The translations under genes and the position numbers were made by a program. Below, one piece after another: positions 1 through 5,888 of a DNA stretch of 19,515 nt; within the stretch, counting starts at the first letter, position 1; each line of letters opens with the position of its first letter. Source of the stretch: Verrucomicrobiia bacterium (GTDB lineage: Bacteria > Verrucomicrobiota > Verrucomicrobiia > Limisphaerales > UBA11358); the NCBI GenBank assembly GCA_030044395.1, contig JASHVW010000188.1, positions 1 through 19,515 of the forward strand. The letters are read 5' to 3'. The notes beneath the pieces were generated by a model. It was not told the DNA's origin, searched no databases, and saw only the letters and a list, made by a program, of their open reading frames with translations.

Positions 1-471
1 TTGGGACAACAACGACCAAGAGCGACCGGAAGCACCATAATTTCCAACGACTCATTTCCGCTGAACCGCGAGGGGGGCTGCCATTTTTCGGATTACTCCT
101 TTTGAGCGATGTCTTTTTTTTCCGGGAGGCTGACACGGCTGATTCATAACGAAATTGCATTTTATTTTCAAGAAATTATCCGATACCGTCGAGGCGTGTG
201 TGTGCTCGGCTTTTTAATTCGAAATCGTTTTCAAGATGAGACTAGGTCGCTGGTCTTTTGGGTCTCTGGCTTCGTTGCTTGCTTGTGGCAGATTGCTGCG
301 AATATGCGCCTCGCTCGCGCCTCGCCAGAGGCCAAAATCCTACGCGCCTTAATCTCATCTTGAAAGCTCATTGGAATAAGCATCTTGAAAAGCTGCGCCA
401 AAATAGATTTCATTGGATTTGCAGTGGTGGGCCTTTGACTTCATCAGCGAGCAAATCCATGAAAACCCGCC
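1..471. other. Non-coding leader region before the GH operon
   Basis: No convincing gene is visible in this stretch. Short open frames exist, but none has a recognisable domain, and the longest runs straight through the palindromic element at 229-365. The sequence around 100-230 is AT-rich and could hold a promoter for the downstream operon. I found no clear -35/-10 pair at good spacing, and no copy of the TGTGGC-N8-GCCACA motif that precedes other genes here. What lies upstream of base 1 is unknown. Confidence 0.5.
229..365. repeat. 137-bp palindromic (MITE/REP-like) element with 13-bp perfect ends
   Basis: The ends are perfect inverted repeats: TTTCAAGATGAGA at 229-241 and TCTCATCTTGAAA at 353-365. 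Inside them the arms continue as an imperfect palindrome, with TTTTGG followed by CTCTGGC on the left and GCCAGAGGCCAAAA on the right. The centre, near position 297, is also palindromic. It encodes no transposase and I see no clear target-site duplication. A related palindrome at 5512-5693 shares the GGCYWWTGGC-like arms and the right arm containing GCCTCGCCA and AAAATCCT. I infer a dispersed, non-autonomous palindromic repeat family. The transcript could fold into a long hairpin between the upstream gene and this operon. Confidence 0.7.
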
Positions 472-2460
472 ATGAAAAAATTGTTTAATTCGTTTATCGC
501 TTTGATCCTCCCGGCCTCGATCGTCCTGGCGCAGGAGATCAGCGAGCCGCTCCACCGGCTGACGACGGTGCCCATTTCGCAAGTGACAATTGATGACCCG
601 TTCTGGTCGCCCAAGCTCGAGGTCTGGCAGCAAGTCACTCTGCAGGATTGTTTTTCGAAATTCGACCGAGACGGCGCTTTCACCAATTTTGACCGCGTCC
701 GCCTTGGCGAGACTGGCGATCACGGCGGGCCGCCCTGGTATGACGGGTTGATCTACGAAATGATTCGGGCGTCGGCTGATTTCCTCGCCGCTCATCCCGA
801 TCCGGAATTGGAGAAGCAGGTAGATGGCTACATTGACCGGATCGCCGCGGCAGCGAACCGGAGTCCTGATGGTTATATTGAAACCTGGACGGAATTGATG
901 GCGCCCAACCATCGCTGGGGACTCAACGGGGGCGACGACCTTTGGCAACATGATCTTTACAATGCAGGCGCCTTGATAGACGCCGGCGTCCATTGGTATC
1001 GCGCCACCGGACGCACCGATCTGTTGCGGGTGGCCGTCGGGATGGCCGATGACCTGTGCGAGAAGATGGGACCACCGCCCAAAGTAAATCAAGTTCCGGG
1101 TCATCCGCTTGGCGAAGAGGCGCTGGTGAACTTGTATTTGTTATTCCGGGAACAGCCGCAGCTCAAGGCGCAAATGCGCGGGCGCGTGGATGAAGAGGAT
1201 TACCTCAAACTTGCCGAATTTTGGATTGATGATCGAGGCAACCACCGAGGCCGATCGCTGAACTGGGGAAGCTATGCCCAGGATGATTTGCCGGTGTTTG
1301 AACAGCAGGAGATGGAGGGACACGCGGTGCGGGACGGCCTGCTGTGCGCGGGCCTGGCAGCAGCGGGCAATGTCACCGGCCGCGCGGATTATCTGACGAC
1401 TGCGCAGCGGCTATGGGACAACATGGTCCAATGCAAGATGTATGTCACGGGTGGATTGGGCGCTTTGCCCAACATTGAGGGTTTCGGTGCGGATTACTAT
1501 CTGCCCAACCAGACTGCCTATTGCGAAATCTGTGCGGCGGCAGCGGGAGGGTTTTTCGACAGGAATATGAACCTGACCTTCGCCGACGCGCGGTATGCCG
1601 ATGCGCTGGAGCGAGAGTTGTTCAATGGGGCGCTGGTGGGTGTTTCGCTAAAGGGCGACCGCTATTTCTATGACAATCCGCTCGAAGTTGACGGCGAACA
1701 CGAACGATGGTCGTGGAATCCGTGTCCCTGCTGTCCGCCAATGTTTCTGAAGTTGATGAGCGGGCTTCCAGGATATATCTACGCTCAGGAGCCGGGGGCC
1801 GTTTATGTGAACCAATTCATCAGTAGTCATGCGACTTTGACGATTAACAACACGCATGTCAACCTCCGGCAGACGACCCGTTATCCCTGGGACGGCCGCA
1901 TCAAGCTCTCGGTTGAGCCGGGACAAGCGGCTGACTTTACCATTTATATCCGCTGGCCGGGATGGTGCGCCCGAGCGCCGCGTTTAACGGTAAATGGCCG
2001 GGCCGTGGAAAATCCCGAGGCGATTCATGGATACGCGCGTTTGCAACGGACCTGGAGGACCGGGGATGTCGTCGAGTTGTCACTGCCCATGACGGCACAA
2101 TGCTTTCAAGCCAATCCGAAGGTCGAATCGGACCTGGGTCGGGTGGCCATTCGGCGCGGCCCGCTGGTCTATTGCCTCGAAGCTGTGGATAATGGCGGCC
2201 ACGTCCGAAATTTATCAATACCGCGCCGCGGGAAATTTCAGGTGCTATGGCGACCTGATTTACTAGGAGGCGTGGATATAATAAAAGGACAAGCGGTGTC
2301 TCTTGAACAACCGTCAGACGGGTCGAACGCCGCGTTGAACTTGCCATCGTCCAAGACGATTGTGAGAAAGAATGTCCGGTTCACGGCCGTCCCGTATTAC
2401 GCCCAAGACAACCGGCAGCCAGGCGAAATGGAGGTGTGGGTGGCAGAATATGACGATTAA
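472..2460 (+). CDS. Secreted GH127 (DUF1680) beta-L-arabinofuranosidase
   Basis: This 662-residue protein belongs to the GH127/DUF1680 family, which removes beta-L-arabinofuranosyl residues from arabinosylated glycoproteins and glycans. The N-terminus is a signal peptide, likely cleaved after residue 20 (VLA|QE). The family's zinc-thiolate site is intact. E352-x-C354 and C420-C421 match the E338/C340/C417/C418 zinc ligands of the characterised enzyme HypBA1, with C420 as the predicted nucleophile. E336, in the YVTGGLG...EGFG segment, sits 16 residues before E352, exactly like acid/base E322. An (alpha/alpha)6 core is followed by C-terminal beta domains, and the length is normal for the family. 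It is the first gene of a three-gene operon, and its last 11 bases overlap the next gene. The start at 472 puts the hydrophobic leader directly at the N-terminus. Family assignment is firm; the natural substrate is inferred. Confidence 0.93.
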   Translation: MKKLFNSFIALILPASIVLAQEISEPLHRLTTVPISQVTIDDPFWSPKLEVWQQVTLQDCFSKFDRDGAFTNFDRVRLGETGDHGGPPWYDGLIYEMIRASADFLAAHPDPELEKQVDGYIDRIAAAANRSPDGYIETWTELMAPNHRWGLNGGDDLWQHDLYNAGALIDAGVHWYRATGRTDLLRVAVGMADDLCEKMGPPPKVNQVPGHPLGEEALVNLYLLFREQPQLKAQMRGRVDEEDYLKLAEFWIDDRGNHRGRSLNWGSYAQDDLPVFEQQEMEGHAVRDGLLCAGLAAAGNVTGRADYLTTAQRLWDNMVQCKMYVTGGLGALPNIEGFGADYYLPNQTAYCEICAAAAGGFFDRNMNLTFADARYADALERELFNGALVGVSLKGDRYFYDNPLEVDGEHERWSWNPCPCCPPMFLKLMSGLPGYIYAQEPGAVYVNQFISSHATLTINNTHVNLRQTTRYPWDGRIKLSVEPGQAADFTIYIRWPGWCARAPRLTVNGRAVENPEAIHGYARLQRTWRTGDVVELSLPMTAQCFQANPKVESDLGRVAIRRGPLVYCLEAVDNGGHVRNLSIPRRGKFQVLWRPDLLGGVDIIKGQAVSLEQPSDGSNAALNLPSSKTIVRKNVRFTAVPYYAQDNRQPGEMEVWVAEYDD

Positions 2461-4399
2461 TGAAACGATTCGCGGCATTTTATCTTTTTGTATTATTGTT
2501 TTTTTTGCGGCTGCGGGTCGGGCGCAAGAGGCCGCCATCACAGTCAATGCAAGTCAACCGTTGCACATCCTCCCCCGATACCTTACTGGAGCGTGTCTGG
2601 AGGACGTGAATCATGAGGTGTATGGCGGGCTCTACAGCCAGATGATCTTCGGCGAAAGTTTTCAAGAGCCGGCGTCAACGCAATCGGGAAATGGAGTCAG
2701 CGGCATGTGGCAGGCGCTGCGACGCGGGACTGCCACGGGAGAGTTTTCCCTTGAATCCTCGAATGCCTTTGTCGGGAGTCGAAGCCAGGTCATACGCTTC
2801 AGCAGTGGGAATGGTGAGATCGGGATCGAGAACCAGGGGCTGAATCATTGGGGCATGAATTTTGAGGCGGGCAATGAATATGATGGCTGCCTGGACGCGC
2901 GGGCGGACACACCCACTCCAATTACCGTGGCCCTGGAGAGTTCGAACGGGTCAGCGATCTATGCGCAAACCAATCTGCTGGTGACGAGCAACGACTGGGA
3001 GCGCCTGAATTTCTCCCTGACGCCTTCGTCCAGCGGCAGCGATGGTCGCTTTGCCATTACACTGACAGAACCTGGCTCGGTGGTGGTGGGGTATGCGTTT
3101 CTGGAACCCGGGGCGTGGGGTCAGTATGAGGGATTACCGGTGCGCAAGGACGTGGCGGAGGGACTGATCAATCAGGGGATTACGGTGTTGCGTTATGGGG
3201 GTTCGATGGTGAACGCGGCGGGGTACCGGTGGAAGAACATGATTGGGCCGCGGGATCGTCGCCCACCTTACGCGGGGACGTGGTATGGCTACTCGTCAGA
3301 TGGCTGGGGCATTCCGGATTTTCTGAATTTCTGCGAAGCGGCGGGGTTTCTGGGAGTGCCGGATTTTAACATCAATGAGACGCCGCAGGCCATGGCGGAC
3401 TTCATGGAATATGTCAACGGCCGGACGAACACGGTTTGGGGCGCGCAACGGCTGGCGGACGGCCATCCACAACCTTACAACTTGAAATACCTGGAACTTG
3501 GCAATGAGGAGACGGTGAACAGCGCGTATTATCAAAAGTTTCGGGCGCTGGCCCAGGCGATTTGGGTGGCCGACCCGAATGTCACACTTGTCGTGGGCGA
3601 TTTTTCCTACCATCAAATTATCATCGCCCCCCATAATTTTCACGGCGCTGATTCGGGCATCACGAATCTCTCGGCGCAACAAAAAATCCTCCAACTTGCG
3701 AGGCAATACAATCGTGAGGTATGGTTTGATGTGCATGTCTGGACGGACGGGCCGACGCCCGATGGGAGTTTAGCCGGGATGTTTTCGTTTGACGATGCGT
3801 TGGGGAAGATTACCCATGGAGCAAAGTATAAGGTAGTGGTGTTTGAATTAAACGCGAACCATCATGACCAGGGGCGCGCTTTGGCCAATGCGCTGGCGAT
3901 CAACGCAGCGGAACGGGACGGGCGATTGCCGATGGTAACCTCGGCAAATTGTTTGCAGCCGGACGGGGAAAACGATAATGGCTGGGACCAGGGATTGTTG
4001 TTTCTTAATCCAGCCCAAGTGTGGCTTCAGCCGCCGGGTTATGTCATGCGGATATTTTCGCGTCACCATGAACGATGGATCATCAAAAGCGATGTGAAAG
4101 ACCCGGGCCATTATTTGAATGTTGTTGCCAGCCGCAGTGACGATGGCAAGACATTGGTTTTGGACGTGGTGAATTCCTGCGCCGGGGATGTCCCAGCAAC
4201 GATCGTTATTGATGGATATTCATTTACCCGACAGGCCGACATTGAATGCCTATCGGGTCCTCTCAAGATGACGAATACAGCAATGGCGCAGAATCAGATT
4301 CACCCGATTCAAAAGATTTGGCAACCGGACTTTAAGATGGGCCAAGCGGAATACGAGTTTCCCCGGCATTCAATTACTGCGATACAATTCAATCAATGA
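2450..4399 (+). CDS. Secreted GH51 alpha-L-arabinofuranosidase
   Basis: This 649-residue protein resembles GH51 alpha-L-arabinofuranosidases, retaining enzymes that release terminal alpha-L-arabinofuranose. I chose the ATG at 2450 because it places a signal peptide at the N-terminus (ILSFCIIVFFAAAGRA|Q). The frame stays open further upstream, but only inside the preceding gene. A CBM_4_9-like beta-sandwich appears to occupy about residues 60-225, with the catalytic barrel after it. E353 in LELGNEE is the predicted acid/base, and E466 in VVFELNA the predicted nucleophile. The segments NINETPQAMADFMEYVNG and NGWDQGLLFLNP are typical of the family, and a C-terminal beta domain closes the protein. 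It overlaps the upstream gene by 11 bp and the downstream gene by 4 bp (ATGA), which points to translational coupling. Acting with the GH127 enzyme it would strip both anomers of arabinofuranose. Confidence 0.92.
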   Translation: MTINETIRGILSFCIIVFFAAAGRAQEAAITVNASQPLHILPRYLTGACLEDVNHEVYGGLYSQMIFGESFQEPASTQSGNGVSGMWQALRRGTATGEFSLESSNAFVGSRSQVIRFSSGNGEIGIENQGLNHWGMNFEAGNEYDGCLDARADTPTPITVALESSNGSAIYAQTNLLVTSNDWERLNFSLTPSSSGSDGRFAITLTEPGSVVVGYAFLEPGAWGQYEGLPVRKDVAEGLINQGITVLRYGGSMVNAAGYRWKNMIGPRDRRPPYAGTWYGYSSDGWGIPDFLNFCEAAGFLGVPDFNINETPQAMADFMEYVNGRTNTVWGAQRLADGHPQPYNLKYLELGNEETVNSAYYQKFRALAQAIWVADPNVTLVVGDFSYHQIIIAPHNFHGADSGITNLSAQQKILQLARQYNREVWFDVHVWTDGPTPDGSLAGMFSFDDALGKITHGAKYKVVVFELNANHHDQGRALANALAINAAERDGRLPMVTSANCLQPDGENDNGWDQGLLFLNPAQVWLQPPGYVMRIFSRHHERWIIKSDVKDPGHYLNVVASRSDDGKTLVLDVVNSCAGDVPATIVIDGYSFTRQADIECLSGPLKMTNTAMAQNQIHPIQKIWQPDFKMGQAEYEFPRHSITAIQFNQ

Positions 4400-5499
4400 A
4401 GACGAAAGAGCATCCAGCCTGCCTGCTGATCCTTTGCTGTTTATTTCTCACGTGGGTATCAGCCTTCGCTTATTCCACGAATGACATCAATATCATCTTT
4501 GGTGCCTACAAATCCGCTTTTTATAGCCAAACCGGGACAAATGGATATTTTAAGAACGACCAATCAGGCGGCGAAACCTATTTTTGGGAGGAGGCGGAGG
4601 AAATTGAATGTGTCATTGACGCTTACGAGTGGAACTCGAACTCCGCGGCGGCGGGCATGATTACCAATTTGCTCAACGGCTTCATCAGCACTAATGGCGC
4701 AGTCTGGACATCAAGCAATGGGTACAACGACGACGTGATGTGGGCGGTGATCGCTTTTGCGAGAGGCGGGATGGACACCGGACAGACCAACTACTGCAAT
4801 ATTGCCAAAGCAAATTTTGACGCGTGTTTTGCCCGCGCGTGGTCCACCAATCTGGGGGGCGGCCTGTTCTGGAAATACCCGACGAACGCATCCAAAAACG
4901 CCTGTGTCAATGGACCTGGTTCCATTGCGGCGAGCTTGATGTATCGGATTTATGGCAAGCTCAATTATTGGAACGACGCCTCAAACATTTATTATTGGGA
5001 GCGCTCCGTTCTATTCAATGCGAATTCGGGCGCTATTTACGACAGCATCGCGACCAATGGCGTCAAACACAGGTGGTCAAGCACATACAATCAGGGGACT
5101 TTCCTGGGCGCGGCCAATTTTCTGGGGCAGACTCATGACGCGACATTGTCGGCGAACTTCACGATTAGGCGGCTGACGACCGGGGGGATTCTCCACGATT
5201 ACGGCATAGGGGGAAACAACTCCGGCTTTAATGCCATCTTCCTGCGTTGGCTGGTGCGTTTCATGCTGGATCATGGATTGCAATCTATTTACGAACCTTG
5301 GTTACAACTCAACGCCACTGCCGCATGGGATTCGCGCCGGGCGGACGGATTATCGTGGTGCCAATGGCCTCGAGGCAGCCCTGCCGGCGCTAATTTTCAT
5401 TCCTGGGACTGTATTTCCTCCGTTGAGGCCATGCAGGCTGCGCAACGGTCGCAAGTCTTGCCCGCACAGCGGATTTCGACCAATGCCGTTGGTGGTTAG
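4396..5499 (+). CDS. Secreted GH76 family alpha-1,6-mannanase-like protein
   Basis: This 367-residue protein has the features of GH76, whose members cleave alpha-1,6-mannan backbones such as those of yeast mannan. The signal peptide is likely cleaved after SAFA near residue 25. The paired aspartates diagnostic of the family are D112-D113 in GYNDDVMWAV. Other GH76-like stretches are the early YFWEEAEEIE, the NACVNGPGSIAASLMYRIYG segment and the late LSWCQW. Length fits a single-domain enzyme. Its ATG shares the ATGA with the preceding stop codon, so it is the third, coupled gene of the operon. No SusC/SusD or sugar transporter is linked here, unlike Bacteroidota mannan loci. Substrate (fungal, algal or other alpha-mannan) is inferred from family only. 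Confidence 0.88.
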   Translation: MKTKEHPACLLILCCLFLTWVSAFAYSTNDINIIFGAYKSAFYSQTGTNGYFKNDQSGGETYFWEEAEEIECVIDAYEWNSNSAAAGMITNLLNGFISTNGAVWTSSNGYNDDVMWAVIAFARGGMDTGQTNYCNIAKANFDACFARAWSTNLGGGLFWKYPTNASKNACVNGPGSIAASLMYRIYGKLNYWNDASNIYYWERSVLFNANSGAIYDSIATNGVKHRWSSTYNQGTFLGAANFLGQTHDATLSANFTIRRLTTGGILHDYGIGGNNSGFNAIFLRWLVRFMLDHGLQSIYEPWLQLNATAAWDSRRADGLSWCQWPRGSPAGANFHSWDCISSVEAMQAAQRSQVLPAQRISTNAVGG

Positions 5500-5511
5500 T
5501 ACATTTCCATC

Positions 5512-5693
5512 AAAGCTGCAGGAGTTAGGAATCCATGGGACCGCGGTCTTTTTGGCCTTTGGCGGCGTTTTGGCTTCAGCTTTGGCCGAAGGCTACGGTG
5601 CGACAGGCAGTCACAGGATGTCCGATGGAACCTGCGCCTTCGCCGAAGCCTCGCCAAAAGCCAAAAATCCTCGCGGCTCAGCACTACATCTTT
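5512..5693. repeat. Second palindromic element related to the 229-365 repeat
   Basis: The clearest arms are CCGCGGTCTTTTTGGCCTTTGGCG at 5541-5564, paired with the reverse complement of CGCCAAAAGCCAAAAATCC and its neighbour at 5651-5675. The inner arms GGCTTC and CCGAAGG pair with CCTTCG and GAAGCC, and the centre lies near 5605. Weakly similar ends beginning AAAG suggest the outer limits given here. The right arm (GCCTCGCCA, then AAAATCCT, then CGCG) closely matches the right arm of the element at 229-365. It lies just after the operon's last stop codon, so it may also act as an mRNA-stabilising or terminating hairpin. Confidence 0.65.
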
Positions 5694-5727
5694 TCTGTCA
5701 ATGCTCTGGCCGTGAAACGGCACGTCC

Positions 5728-5753
5728 TGTGGCCATTTCATGCCACATTGACA
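5728..5753 (+). promoter_or_regulatory. Inverted-repeat operator plus TTGACA, copy 1
   Basis: The 20-bp motif at 5728-5747 has arms TGTGGC and GCCACA around eight bases, and is directly followed by TTGACA at 5748-5753. It matches the copies at 13395 and 18060 at 17 of 20 positions common to all three. No good -10 hexamer lies 16-18 bases downstream; a weak TGTATC is 21 bases away. Placement just upstream of the -35 suggests an activator site, which is an inference. Confidence 0.7.
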
Positions 5754-5840
5754 GATCAGCGTCTGTTGCGAAGCTGTATCGGCACCATGATACGAGCGCG
5801 CAGAGCTTCATTTTTTTCACGTTCTCAACGTTTTCCGAGT

Positions 5841-5856
5841 GGCGGCGGCCGCCGCC
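5841..5856 (+). promoter_or_regulatory. GC-only perfect palindrome in the gene leader
   Basis: GGCGGCGGCCGCCGCC can fold as a 6-bp stem with a GGCC loop, 32 bases before the TTG at 5889. If translation starts at that TTG, the hairpin lies in the 5' leader and might affect translation. If it starts at ATG 5787, it simply encodes Gly/Arg codons. Confidence 0.35.
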
Positions 5857-5888
5857 TGGGAAATTGTGGTTTCAAAGGTCTCCAGACG

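Larger units (their letters stand above)
5500..5888 (+). other. Intergenic region with palindromic element, operator-like motif and leader
   Basis: This gap between the GH operon and the GH18-repeat gene holds a palindromic repeat (5512-5693), a copy of the 20-bp inverted motif (5728-5747) and a GC-only hairpin (5841-5856). A reading frame is open from 5535, but its first 250 bases run through the palindrome and operator. I therefore treat them as non-coding. Confidence 0.6.

Noticed and set aside
109..363. 84-codon open frame upstream of the GH127 gene
   Set aside because: Its second half runs through the palindromic element, it has no recognisable domain, and no ribosome site supports it.
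5535..5786. Upstream extension of the GH18-repeat reading frame
   Set aside because: It crosses the palindromic repeat and the operator-like motif, and would bury the signal peptide more than 100 residues inside the protein.
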